A stretch of DNA of 64,000 nucleotides, taken from DASQUK01 sp046726215. GTDB taxonomy: Bacteria; Actinomycetota; Acidimicrobiia; Acidimicrobiales; VFJN01. The notes below the pieces were generated by a model, which had not been told where the DNA came from, did not search any database, and was given only the letters and a program-made list of their open reading frames with translations. The position numbers and the translations under genes are program-made. Of the stretch, positions 34,983-43,781 are shown one piece after another; the stretch's first letter is position 1, and each line of letters starts with the position of its first letter. The stretch covers positions 20,693-84,692 of the forward strand of contig JBKPAA010000022.1 of NCBI GenBank assembly GCA_046726215.1. Direction: 5' to 3'.

Positions 34983-37478
34983 ATGGCTGACGACACGACG
35001 CCCCCCATCAACGACGCCAACGGCTCCGACGAGGCCGAGGCCCGCGGCCGACTGGCCGTCGAGCCCATCGAGATCCAGGAGGAGATGGAGCGGTCGTTCC
35101 TGGATTACGCCATGTCGGTCATCACGGCGCGGGCCCTCCCCGATGTCCGCGACGGCCTGAAGCCGGTGCATCGGCGCATTCTCTGGGGCATGTACGACAT
35201 CGGCGCCCGTCCCGATCGCAGCTGGATGAAGTGTGCGCGCATCACGGGTGACGTGATGGGTCGCTACCACCCCCACGGTGAGGGCGCGATCTACGACGCC
35301 CTGGTGCGCATGGCGCAGGATTTCTCGTTGCGCCATCCGCTGATCGCGGGCCATGGCAACTTCGGCTCGCCCGACTTCGGCCCGGCGGCCTCTAGGTACA
35401 CGGAGTGCCGGCTCGATCCGCTGTCGATGGACGTCCTGCTCGACGGCATCGACGAGGACACCGTCGACATGATCGACAACTATTCGGGCGAGTTCGAGGA
35501 GCCACTCGTCCTACCGGCGCGGTTCCCCAACCTGCTGGTCAACGGCAGTCAGGGCATCGCAGTGGGCATGGCCACCAACATCCCGCCCCACAACCTGGGC
35601 GAGACGATCGACGCCGTGCTCCACCTGCTCGACCACCCCGAGGCCACGCCCGACGACCTGATGCAGTTCGTCACCGGCCCCGACTTCCCGACGGGCGGGT
35701 TCATCATGGGCCGTGCCGGGATCCTCGACGCCTACCGCACCGGCAAGGGCTCGATCCGCCTGCGGGCGCGCAGCGACATCGTCGAGGGCACAGGCCGCCA
35801 GCGCGACCGCATCGTGGTCACCGAGATGCCCTACCAGACGTCGATCGTCGCGACGGCGACCAAGATCAAGGAGCTGGTGGAGAACCGGCAGATCGAGGGC
35901 ATCGCCGACGTCAACGACGAGTCCGCCGGTGGCGACACCCGCCTCGTCATCGAGCTCAAGAAGGACGCGCCGGCGCTCGTCATCCTCAACAACCTCTTCA
36001 AGCACACGCCACTGCAGACCAACTTCGCCGTCAATACGGTGGCGCTGGTCGACGGCGTGCCCCGCACACTCAACCTCGTCCAGGTGTTGCGCGCGTACAT
36101 CGACCATCAGGTCGACGTCATCCGCCGACGCAGCCGGTTCCGGCTCGACAAGGCCCGCCGGCGGGCCCACCTGGTCGACGGGCTGTTGAAGGCGATCAAC
36201 GTCATCGACGAGGTCATCGCCCTCATCCGGGCCTCGGAAGACCGGGCCGCCGCCCGCGAGGGGCTGGTGGCTGAGCCCTTCCAGTTCTCCATGGAGCAGG
36301 CCGAGCACATCCTCGACATGCGCCTGGGGCAGCTCACGCGTTTGGCCCGCATCGATCTCGAGACCGAGGCCGAGAACCTGCGCGCGACCATCGCGGGGCT
36401 CGAGGCCATCCTCGGCGACGACGCCAGGCTGCGTTCGGTGATCAGGGACGAGCTGGTGGCGGTCAAGGAGCGGTTCGCCACGCCCCGCCGTTCCGAGATC
36501 GCCTTCGATGGTGGCGACATCGACATCGAGGACCTCATCGACGACGAAGAGCTGGTGGTCACGTTGTCCTCGCGGGGCTACGTCAAGACGGTCACCGCTG
36601 ACACATTCCGGGCCCAGGGGCGCGGGGGCCGCGGCGTCGCCGGTGCCAGCCTGCGCGACGACGACTACGTCAGCCACATCCTCACCACCACGGCACACGC
36701 CTATCTGCTGTTCTTCTCCAACCGGGGGCGCGTCTACCGGCTCAAGGCGCACGAGATCCCGCGCAAGGACCGCACGGCGCGGGGCACCGCCATCGTCAAC
36801 CTGCTGCCGCTGCAGCCTGGCGAGCGCATCCAGGCCGTGATCGACACCCGCGACTACGAGACCAACCGGTTCCTGTTCTTCGCCACCAAGCAGGGGCAGG
36901 TGAAGAAGACCAAGTTCAACGAGTACGACTCCTCACTCCGCAGCGGGTTGATCGCCATCAACCTGCGTGACCGCGACGAGCTGGTGAAGGTGATCCCGAC
37001 CAACGGGGGCGACGACATCTTCATGGTGGCGCGCTCGGGCATGACCATCCGGTTCCGCGAGGACGACGTGCGGGCCATGGGCCGGGCGGCCGCCGGCGTG
37101 CGCGGCATGAAGCTGCGGTCGGGCGACGAGTTGGTGTCGTGCGACGTGGCTGCTGACGACGTCGCGCTGCTGATAGTCACCGACGCCGGCTACGGCAAGC
37201 GCACCCAGCTCGACAGGTTCAACCCCCAAGGCCGCGGCGGGCAGGGCGTACGCGGGATCAAGCTCACTGCGAAGAAGGGGTTCGTGGTCGCTGCCTTCAT
37301 GGTGGGCATCGATGCCGAGATCTTCGTGATCTCGTCGGCAGGCACGATCATCCGCACCGCCGTGCGCGACGTGTCGTCACAGGGTCGCGACGCGACCGGC
37401 GTCCGGGTCATGAACCTGGACCCCGGCCAGAGCGTGGCCGCGGTGGCCCCGGTGCTGGGGGCGGACTTCCCGGCCTGA
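34983..37478 (+). CDS. gyrA: DNA gyrase subunit A
   Basis: DNA-cleaving subunit of gyrase. 831 residues: winged-helix/tower region with the active-site Tyr in SRYTE (about 138), a coiled coil, and a six-bladed C-terminal domain with the GyrA-box-like QGRGGRGV. The quinolone-determining stretch reads YHPHGEGAIYDALVRMAQ, so the E. coli Ser83 position is Gly and Asp82 is Glu, while Asp87 is kept. It follows gyrB by 6 bp in one operon. Confidence 0.96.
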   Translation: MADDTTPPINDANGSDEAEARGRLAVEPIEIQEEMERSFLDYAMSVITARALPDVRDGLKPVHRRILWGMYDIGARPDRSWMKCARITGDVMGRYHPHGEGAIYDALVRMAQDFSLRHPLIAGHGNFGSPDFGPAASRYTECRLDPLSMDVLLDGIDEDTVDMIDNYSGEFEEPLVLPARFPNLLVNGSQGIAVGMATNIPPHNLGETIDAVLHLLDHPEATPDDLMQFVTGPDFPTGGFIMGRAGILDAYRTGKGSIRLRARSDIVEGTGRQRDRIVVTEMPYQTSIVATATKIKELVENRQIEGIADVNDESAGGDTRLVIELKKDAPALVILNNLFKHTPLQTNFAVNTVALVDGVPRTLNLVQVLRAYIDHQVDVIRRRSRFRLDKARRRAHLVDGLLKAINVIDEVIALIRASEDRAAAREGLVAEPFQFSMEQAEHILDMRLGQLTRLARIDLETEAENLRATIAGLEAILGDDARLRSVIRDELVAVKERFATPRRSEIAFDGGDIDIEDLIDDEELVVTLSSRGYVKTVTADTFRAQGRGGRGVAGASLRDDDYVSHILTTTAHAYLLFFSNRGRVYRLKAHEIPRKDRTARGTAIVNLLPLQPGERIQAVIDTRDYETNRFLFFATKQGQVKKTKFNEYDSSLRSGLIAINLRDRDELVKVIPTNGGDDIFMVARSGMTIRFREDDVRAMGRAAAGVRGMKLRSGDELVSCDVAADDVALLIVTDAGYGKRTQLDRFNPQGRGGQGVRGIKLTAKKGFVVAAFMVGIDAEIFVISSAGTIIRTAVRDVSSQGRDATGVRVMNLDPGQSVAAVAPVLGADFPA

Positions 37479-37605
37479 TGGGGCGGGTTCCGCCCGGCGT
37501 CGGCCGGGATCGCGTCGCGGGGCGCGACGTTCCTCCTCGCTGACTTCCCCCTCACGACGGTGACGAAGGCGCGCCCGCAATGGCGCGCCGGGGGAGGTGT
37601 GCACG

Positions 37606-38298
37606 GTGGCTCGGTTCGGGGGAACCGCCCGGCGCGGTCGCAGTGGGGCCGTCGGCCGTGACGATCGTGGGCAGATCGTGCCGCTGGCAGCGGCGATGGT
37701 GGCGCTGTGTTGCGCGGCCCTGCTGGCGCTCGTGCCGGTGGCGGGAGCGCTCGACGATCGGGCGCGGGCGCGCACCGCGGCCGATGCCGCCGCGCTCGCG
37801 GGCGCGGCCGATGGCGATCGAGCGGCGCGCCAGATGGCAGAGGCGAACGGTGGCGACCTCGTCGAGATCCGGCGCACCGGTGACGAGGTGGTCGTGCAGG
37901 TGCGGGTGGGTGAGGTCGAGGCGTACGCCAGGGCGCGGGCCACGCGGCGCCCGGCGCCGTTGGGCGCCGCCGGCCCGGGCGGTGGGGCCGGCGGGCACAG
38001 GGCCGGCCTCGCCCCCGCCATGCTGGCGGCACTGGCGCGGGCCGACGGACTGTTGGGTCGGCCGGTCACGGTTGCCTCCGGCCTGCGGACCCATGCGCAG
38101 CAGGAGGCGTTGTGGGAACGGCGGGCCACGAACCCCTACCCGGTGGCGCGGCCGGGCTCGTCCGATCACGAGCGCGGCCTGGCCATCGACGTACCGCGCG
38201 GGGAGGTCGACGATGTGCTCAGCGTCGCGTCTGCGGCGGGCCTGTGCCAGCCGTTGCCGGCGAGTGACCCGATCCACTTCATCGTGTGTGGTGCGTGA
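37606..38298 (+). CDS. TadE-like N-terminus fused to VanY-like DD-peptidase domain
   Basis: A 230-residue exported protein. The N-terminal part (GQIVPLAAAMVALCCAALLALVP followed by RARTAADAAALAGAAD) is the membrane helix and amphipathic segment of TadE/Flp-pilus-associated (Rv3654c-like) proteins. After a Gly-rich linker, a C-terminal domain keeps VanY-type zinc motifs SSDHERGLAIDV and DPIHF, where the usual catalytic Glu of EPWH is replaced by Asp. GTG 37606 is chosen for GGGGGAGG 8 bp upstream. A GGCGCGCC hairpin (37568-37589) precedes the ribosome site. Activity is uncertain. Confidence 0.75.
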   Translation: MARFGGTARRGRSGAVGRDDRGQIVPLAAAMVALCCAALLALVPVAGALDDRARARTAADAAALAGAADGDRAARQMAEANGGDLVEIRRTGDEVVVQVRVGEVEAYARARATRRPAPLGAAGPGGGAGGHRAGLAPAMLAALARADGLLGRPVTVASGLRTHAQQEALWERRATNPYPVARPGSSDHERGLAIDVPRGEVDDVLSVASAAGLCQPLPASDPIHFIVCGA

Positions 38299-38374
38299 AC
38301 GCCCTGTGCGGTCGGAGAAAACACCTGGTGAGACCGCTGGGGCGCGTCGACGGTCGTGCCGTAGACTCCCCGCG

Positions 38375-39520
38375 ATGCCGGCTGACCCGTCCGGAGTGAC
38401 CAGCGACGCTCACGGCCAAGGCGGTGGGGAACAGGAACCCGAGGAGCCGATCATCGGTACCGAGCCTGTTGCCGATCCGCGCGCCGGTTTGCCTCCCGTC
38501 GCCGGTACCGGCCGCGTCGGTGGCAACGGTTCCAACGGCTATGACGAGGCGGGGTTGCCTCCGGCGGGCGAGGCTGGCATGCGCGATCGTTTGGGTGGTG
38601 AGGTTGGGGGCAGCCATCCCGGTGTGGCCGACTCCGATGCGCGTCGCGGGGCGTGGTCAACGACGGCCGACAGCGTGCTCGACGATGGCGAGCGACGCTA
38701 CGGCGAGGTTCCGCCGCATGAGCCGCCTCCTTCTCTGTCAACCGCGCCGCCGCCAGCGATCGATGGCGGCGGCGACCCCAATGGGTCCGAGCCGCCCGCC
38801 GAGGGTGCGCTCGCTGCCGGCATCGCCGGCGGCCCGGCATCCCGAGTCCGTCCGCGCCGGACCCGCAAGAACAGAGCCAAGGCCAAGGCGCGCCGCGGGC
38901 TCCGGGTGCGCCAGCGGCTCTGGTCGATCGACCTGTGGTCCGTCTTCAAGCTGTCGGCGCTGTTCTACATCTGCGTGTGCCTCATAGTCGTCGTGGCGGG
39001 CACGCTGCTGTGGAATGTCGGGCGGTCGGTGGGAACGATCGACGACATCGAGGGCTTCATCACCCGCATGGGCGCTTACGGGACGTGCACGCTCAAGGCC
39101 GAGGTCCCGGCCGGGACCGAGTTCGAGGAGGACGACGACTGCGCCGATGGGGAGGTGCTCGTCGGCGGCTATCGGTTCGACGACGGCACGATCTTCCGTG
39201 TCGCCGCCACCGGCGGCGGGATCCTCGTCGTGGCCGGTTCGATCGGCAACGTGCTCATGGTCGTCCTGCTCAACCTGCTCAACGAGCTGACGGGCGGCCT
39301 GCGCTACACGATCGTGAAGGAGCCGATCTCCGGGCCGCCGGCCGCCAGACAGCGCGGATCCGGCCCGGGCGGCGCACGCGCCATCCCCGGAGAGCCCGAC
39401 GGCCCTCGTCATGCGGCCAGGCCCCGAGGCCCAGCGGTGGCGCCCCCCGAGGCCCTAGGAGACGGGGGCGACGCCGTCCGGGTGCCGACGGTCGAGGGTT
39501 CGACCGGTCGCGAGCCGTAG
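38375..39520 (+). CDS. DUF3566 transmembrane protein
   Basis: 381 residues: a long disordered Gly/Pro/Glu-rich N-terminal part (about 1-165), a basic stretch, and the DUF3566 domain with two membrane helices (LSALFYICVCLIVVVAGTLLW and GGILVVAGSIGNVLMVVLLN), then a polar tail. Homologue of Rv0007, which also lies between gyrA and tRNA-Ile. Function unknown. ATG 38375 is the first start after the upstream gene. Confidence 0.88.
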   Translation: MPADPSGVTSDAHGQGGGEQEPEEPIIGTEPVADPRAGLPPVAGTGRVGGNGSNGYDEAGLPPAGEAGMRDRLGGEVGGSHPGVADSDARRGAWSTTADSVLDDGERRYGEVPPHEPPPSLSTAPPPAIDGGGDPNGSEPPAEGALAAGIAGGPASRVRPRRTRKNRAKAKARRGLRVRQRLWSIDLWSVFKLSALFYICVCLIVVVAGTLLWNVGRSVGTIDDIEGFITRMGAYGTCTLKAEVPAGTEFEEDDDCADGEVLVGGYRFDDGTIFRVAATGGGILVVAGSIGNVLMVVLLNLLNELTGGLRYTIVKEPISGPPAARQRGSGPGGARAIPGEPDGPRHAARPRGPAVAPPEALGDGGDAVRVPTVEGSTGREP

Positions 39521-39544
39521 CGCTAGCCTGGTTCGCTCGCACCC

Positions 39545-39618
<74 letters not shown>

Positions 39619-39763
39619 CGCCCCGGCTCCGGTCCCCCGGCGGCAGCGTTGCCAGGCCGTGTGAACCGTCCTACGGTGCCACCCAAGCGGACGACCTGTC
39701 TGGCGGGTACCACGGGCCGAGTTGCGCGAGCGTGACCGCCCCAGCACAGGAGGCGGGAGCGTT

Positions 39764-40654
39764 ATGGGACACGATCATCTGGTGCGGCGGTCCGGGCGGG
39801 CGGTGACCAGGGCCGTTGGCGGAGTCGCGCTGGTCATCGTCTTGGCCACGCCCTTGTGGAGCGCCGCGCCCGTTGACGCCGCCCCACGGCCCACCTCCTA
39901 TTACCTGTCGGTCGGCGATTCGCTGGCACAGGGGTTCCAGCCGATCGGGGGTCCGCACACCAACAGTCCGGTCGCTGGCTACAACCAGGGGTACGCCGAC
40001 CAGTTGCTCAAGCTGGCGCGCGACAGTGGCGGGGACCACCTCCGTCTGGTCAAGCTTGGCTGCGGTGGCGAGTCCACCGCCACCATGATCGCCAACAGCC
40101 GATGCCGCTACGACACCGGGTCACAGCTGGGTGACGCGGTCGAGTTCCTCGACGAGCATCAGGGCGAGATCGCCTTCATCACCATCGACCTGGGTCCCAA
40201 CGACGTCTTCGAGGATTGCGACGGCGACCCGAGCTGCTTCATTCCCCAGATCGCCACCAATCTGCCGCACATCGTCAACACTCTTCGCGACCACGCCGGC
40301 CCCGGGGTGCCGATCGTGGGCATGAACTTCTACGGCCCCGACGTGGTGCAGTGGTTCGACGACCCAGCCGCCGGCCAGGCGGGCGCGGCGAGAGCCGTCG
40401 CCTTCAACAACTTCCTGGAGTCGCTGTATGCCGGAGCGGGCGTGCCGGTCGCAGACGTCGAATCGGCCTTCGCCGTGACCGACTTCGCGACGCAGGCGGA
40501 GTTGAAGGGCTTCGGTCCGGTTCCCCTCAGCGTCTACAACGCCTGCACCCTCACGTGGATCTGCACGCGTCCACCGCTGGGCCCCGACATCCACGCCAAC
40601 GCTGACGGCTACGCGGTCATCGCCGACGCGTTCGCGGCGGTGCTCGGCCTCTGA
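39764..40654 (+). CDS. Secreted SGNH/GDSL hydrolase
   Basis: 296 residues with an N-terminal signal sequence (GGVALVIVLATPLWSAAPVDA). Catalytic blocks: Ser in SVGDSLAQG, LGPND (block III) and PDIHANADGY with the terminal Asp and His. Such enzymes are esterases or lipases acting outside the membrane; the substrate is unknown. Several Cys (KLGCGGES, SRCRYD, DCDGDPSC, NACTLTWIC) may form disulfides. ATG 39764 with AGGAGGCGGG upstream. Confidence 0.87.
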   Translation: MGHDHLVRRSGRAVTRAVGGVALVIVLATPLWSAAPVDAAPRPTSYYLSVGDSLAQGFQPIGGPHTNSPVAGYNQGYADQLLKLARDSGGDHLRLVKLGCGGESTATMIANSRCRYDTGSQLGDAVEFLDEHQGEIAFITIDLGPNDVFEDCDGDPSCFIPQIATNLPHIVNTLRDHAGPGVPIVGMNFYGPDVVQWFDDPAAGQAGAARAVAFNNFLESLYAGAGVPVADVESAFAVTDFATQAELKGFGPVPLSVYNACTLTWICTRPPLGPDIHANADGYAVIADAFAAVLGL

Positions 40655-40685
40655 CGGTCCCCGGGCGTCACGGTAACGTGCGGGC

Positions 40686-40823
40686 ATGGCTCTGCTCCGA
40701 CGTGCGCTCGCGGCCGTAGGCATCGCCGGCATCATCGCCGCAGTGCTGCGGGTCCGCGGCTCCGGTGGCACACCACCCCAGTCAGGTGGTTGGCGGGAGC
40801 TCAGCGGGCCGGGCCTGCGCTAG
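40686..40823 (+). CDS. Conserved-looking 45-residue membrane protein
   Basis: Short gene with ATG at 40686: a basic start (MALLRRALAA), one hydrophobic helix (VGIAGIIAAVL), then RVRGSGGTPPQSGGWREL. The Pro/Gly/Trp-rich tail looks like a family motif that I associate with Acidimicrobiia small proteins, but that is from memory. It lies between the SGNH hydrolase and the dehydrogenase-like gene, 31 bp and 18 bp away, so it is probably in the same transcript. Confidence 0.55.
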   Translation: MALLRRALAAVGIAGIIAAVLRVRGSGGTPPQSGGWRELSGPGLR

Positions 40824-40841
40824 CCGGGCTTGGGGACGAGC

Positions 40842-41819
40842 GTGAAAGTCCTCATCTGCGGCGCCGGCGCGGTGGGCGCTCGCGCCGCCCGTCATCTGAT
40901 CGCCGAGGGTGACACCGACGTGGTGCTGATCGCCGACGCCGATCCGAAGCGGCGCTCGGCGGTCGTGACGTCCCTGGGGCCACGCGCCAGCGCCGTCGAC
41001 GAGGTCGAGCCGGCGGCCGCGGATTTGATCGTCGTCGCCGCCCCGGCGACGCGCCATGTCGAGGTGGCCAGGCGGGCGGTCACGGCCGGCAAGCACGTGG
41101 TGTCGGTCGCCGACAGCGTCGCGGCGGTGGAGGGGCTACTCGACCTGCACGCCGAGGCCAGGGAGCGCGGGGTCGTCGTGGCCGTGGGGGCGGGATTCGG
41201 GCCCGGGCTGTCGTGCGTGCTGGCCCGTCACGCCAGCGACGGCTTCGACCACGTCGACGAGGTGCACATCGCCCACCACGGAACCGGGGGGCCAGCGTGC
41301 GCCCGGCAGCATCACGCCGCGCTGCGGGGGGTGGGCCTCGACTGGCGGGACCACGCATGGCGCCGCCGTCCGCCGGGCTCCGGGCGCGAGCTGTCGTTCT
41401 TCCCCGACCCGATCGGTGGCGCGGACTGCTATCGCGCCGGGCTGCCCGATGCCCTGTTGCTCGTGCCGGCGTTCCCCGGGGTCGGCCGGGTGACGGCGCG
41501 CCTGGCCGCGACGCGCCGCGACCGCCTGACGGCGGGGCTGCCGATGTTGCGCCGCCCCCACGCCGAGGGCCGCATCGGCGGCCTGCGGGTCGAGGTGCGC
41601 GGGCGTCGCGGCCGGGTTCGCGACACCGTGGTCCTGGGCGCCGTCGACCGCCCGGCCGTCGCCGCAGGCACCGTCGCGGCGGTGACCGCCCGATGGATCT
41701 CCGCGGGGCGCACGCTCACCACGGGCGCAGCCGGCTTGGCGTCGTTGGTCGAGCCCCTGCCGTTCCTGCACGAGCTGTCGCGGGCCGGGGTGCGCGCCGC
41801 GGTGTTCGAAGGATCGTGA
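40842..41819 (+). CDS. Saccharopine dehydrogenase-like NAD(P)-binding oxidoreductase
   Basis: 325 residues with an N-terminal Rossmann motif (VLICGAGAVGARAARHL), VVAAPATRHVEVARRAVTAGKHVVS, and VGAGFGPGLSCVLARH after the first domain, as in saccharopine dehydrogenase/homospermidine synthase relatives. The catalytic domain is short and Arg-rich. Substrate unknown. GTG 40842 is preferred to TTG 40830. Confidence 0.75.
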   Translation: MKVLICGAGAVGARAARHLIAEGDTDVVLIADADPKRRSAVVTSLGPRASAVDEVEPAAADLIVVAAPATRHVEVARRAVTAGKHVVSVADSVAAVEGLLDLHAEARERGVVVAVGAGFGPGLSCVLARHASDGFDHVDEVHIAHHGTGGPACARQHHAALRGVGLDWRDHAWRRRPPGSGRELSFFPDPIGGADCYRAGLPDALLLVPAFPGVGRVTARLAATRRDRLTAGLPMLRRPHAEGRIGGLRVEVRGRRGRVRDTVVLGAVDRPAVAAGTVAAVTARWISAGRTLTTGAAGLASLVEPLPFLHELSRAGVRAAVFEGS

Positions 41820-41824
41820 GCTCG

Positions 41825-41993
41825 CCTAGTGGACCCTCGCGGAAGTCATCGTGGCGTCTCGCCGGCCAGATTCGCCGCTGGACTGCGTCCTCGTCGTCGC
41901 CGCAGCTATGGCTGCGCCTTCCTCCTGCGTCCTTGCCAGCGATGAATCTGCCTCGGCGATACATCCACGGAACTTCCGCGAGCGTCCACTAGG
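41825..41993. repeat. 169-bp imperfect palindrome, MITE-like element
   Basis: Terminal inverted repeats of 22 bp (41825-41846 and 41972-41993) match at 21 positions; both ends read CCTAGTGGAC inwards. Similarity continues through both arms (CGTGG, TCGCCG, CAGATTC, CGCTGG) to a centre near 41909, so the whole element can fold into one long interrupted hairpin. It encodes nothing and fills the gap between a plus-strand stop and the next gene. No clear target duplication is seen. Confidence 0.75.
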
Positions 41994-42023
41994 GCCGCCG
42001 GCAGGGTTCGAGTCGCGGACCGG

Positions 42024-42767
42024 TCAGATCTTAACCACTGCCCGCCACCTATCGAGCAGGGCGGCGTCCCCGAACACCTCGCACCGGTCGGCCGGCACCC
42101 GGTTCCACAGCAGCAGCACCAGATCCGACGCCGTGCCGCGCACGGCCACGTCACCTTTGGCGTGCGTGTGGTCGACGGCCGGTCCCTCGGTCCCGAGCGT
42201 GACGAGCCATTCGCCCTCGCCCGCTCCGCCCTCGGCGACATCGGTGGCGTGGAGGTGCATGGTCTTGACCTCATTCTCGATCCCGAGTCCCTCCGTTCCC
42301 CGCAACGGGAGGATCACCTCGAACATCTCGTCCACGGCGTCGAGCGCCAGGTCGGTGCCGATCGGCCGGCCCTCGCCGACGGCGGCCTGGGCGTCCCAGC
42401 GGTGCAGTGCAGTCTCGATGGCCATGCGCCGCGGCCAGAAGATCGGTGGTTGGTCGCCAGCCCAGGTCTTCACGGTCGTCCCGGGGTCGCCGTCGTCGGC
42501 CTCCTCCAACGTGGCGAGCAGCTCCGCCAGGCCGGCCCGGGTCCATTCGATCACGGCGTCACCCTCGGCCGGCCGGGGAACCTCCCGGGAGCTGTCGCCC
42601 ACCACCCAGCCCGCGGTCCACCGGTAGGCGCGGCCGACATGCCCGACCAGGCGTTTCAACGTCCACCCCGGACATGTGGTCACGTCGGCGTCGAGATGCC
42701 CGGGGGCGGCGGCCAGGAGATCGGCGGCGTCGCCGCGGATGGAGTCGAGGTAGGAGAGGCGGTCCAT
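42024..42767 (-). CDS. Maleylpyruvate isomerase/mycothiol-dependent enzyme family (DinB-like)
   Basis: 247 residues of the four-helix DinB-like metalloenzyme superfamily common in actinobacteria. The N-terminal MDinB domain has TTCPGWTLKRLVGHVGRAYRW with a metal-ligand His, and later MAIETALHRWDAQAA with another. The C-terminal part resembles the MDMPI C domain (HAKGDVAVRGTASDLVLLLWNR). Reaction unknown; members use mycothiol, consistent with ino1 in this window. ATG 42767; divergent from corA with 28 bp between starts. Confidence 0.85.
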   Translation of the reverse strand: MDRLSYLDSIRGDAADLLAAAPGHLDADVTTCPGWTLKRLVGHVGRAYRWTAGWVVGDSSREVPRPAEGDAVIEWTRAGLAELLATLEEADDGDPGTTVKTWAGDQPPIFWPRRMAIETALHRWDAQAAVGEGRPIGTDLALDAVDEMFEVILPLRGTEGLGIENEVKTMHLHATDVAEGGAGEGEWLVTLGTEGPAVDHTHAKGDVAVRGTASDLVLLLWNRVPADRCEVFGDAALLDRWRAVVKI

Positions 42768-42795
42768 CCACCCATCTTGCGCCAGAATCACGGTC

Positions 42796-43770
42796 GTGAT
42801 CGTCGATTGCGCGGTTTACAGCCAGGGTGTGCGCCGACCCGGCAAGCTCGACCTGGCCGACGCACTCGAGGCCGGCCGCAGCAGCGACGACAGCTTCGCG
42901 TGGATCGGCCTGTACGAGCCGACGGAGGACGAGTTCGACCAGGTCTCGCGGGAATTCAAGCTGCATCCGCTGGCGGTGGAGGACGCGGTCCACGCCCACC
43001 AGCGACCCAAGCTCGAGCGCTACGGCGACTGCGTGTTCTTCGTTGTCAAGACGGCGCGCTATGACGACGTGGCGGAGGCCATCGAGTTCGCAGAGATCCA
43101 GCTGTTCGCCGGCGACGGGTTCATCGTCACGGTTCGCCACGGTGAAGCCAGCCCCTTGTCGTCGGTGCGACAGGAGCTCGAATCGGATCCGGAGCGGCTG
43201 GCCCTCGGGCCTATCGCTGTCGTCCACGGCATCGTCGACCGAATCGTCGACGACTACCAGCCCGTGCTCGACGGCCTCGACAACGACATCGCCGAGATCG
43301 AGGCCGAGGTGTTCTCGGCCGACCGCCGCAACCCGGCGGAGCGCATCTACAAGCTGAAGCGCCAGGTGCTCGACCTCTACCGCAACGTCCAGCCGGTGGT
43401 CGAGCCGCTTGAGCAATTGCAGGTGACCAAGTACGCCATCGGCCGGGTCGACCTTGGCCACTACTTCCGGGACGTACACGATCACCTGCGCCGCGCCGTC
43501 TCGCGCATCGAGGTCCAGCGAGAGCTTCTGTCGGAGGTGCTCGCCGTGAATCTCACGCACGTCTCGGTCCAGCAAAACGAGGACATGCGGACCATCGCCG
43601 GGTGGGCGGCCATGGCCGCAGTGCCCACGATGCTGGCCGGCATCTGGGGCATGAACTTCAGGCACATGCCCGAGCTCGACCAGTGGTGGGGCTACCCCAT
43701 GGCGCTGGGATTGATGGCCGTCGGGCTGGTGGTGCTGTACCGGTCGCTCCATCGCCGCGGCTGGATCTGA
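42796..43770 (+). CDS. corA: CorA-family magnesium/cobalt transporter
   Basis: 324-residue channel for Mg2+ (or Co2+/Ni2+) in the inner membrane. It has a long cytoplasmic N-terminal funnel and two C-terminal membrane helices. The selectivity signature GMN occurs in IWGMNFRHMPEL at the end of the first helix, followed by WWGYPMALGLMAVGLVVLY. GTG start at 42796. Confidence 0.93.
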   Translation: MIVDCAVYSQGVRRPGKLDLADALEAGRSSDDSFAWIGLYEPTEDEFDQVSREFKLHPLAVEDAVHAHQRPKLERYGDCVFFVVKTARYDDVAEAIEFAEIQLFAGDGFIVTVRHGEASPLSSVRQELESDPERLALGPIAVVHGIVDRIVDDYQPVLDGLDNDIAEIEAEVFSADRRNPAERIYKLKRQVLDLYRNVQPVVEPLEQLQVTKYAIGRVDLGHYFRDVHDHLRRAVSRIEVQRELLSEVLAVNLTHVSVQQNEDMRTIAGWAAMAAVPTMLAGIWGMNFRHMPELDQWWGYPMALGLMAVGLVVLYRSLHRRGWI

Positions 43771-43781
43771 ACCCCAGGCCC

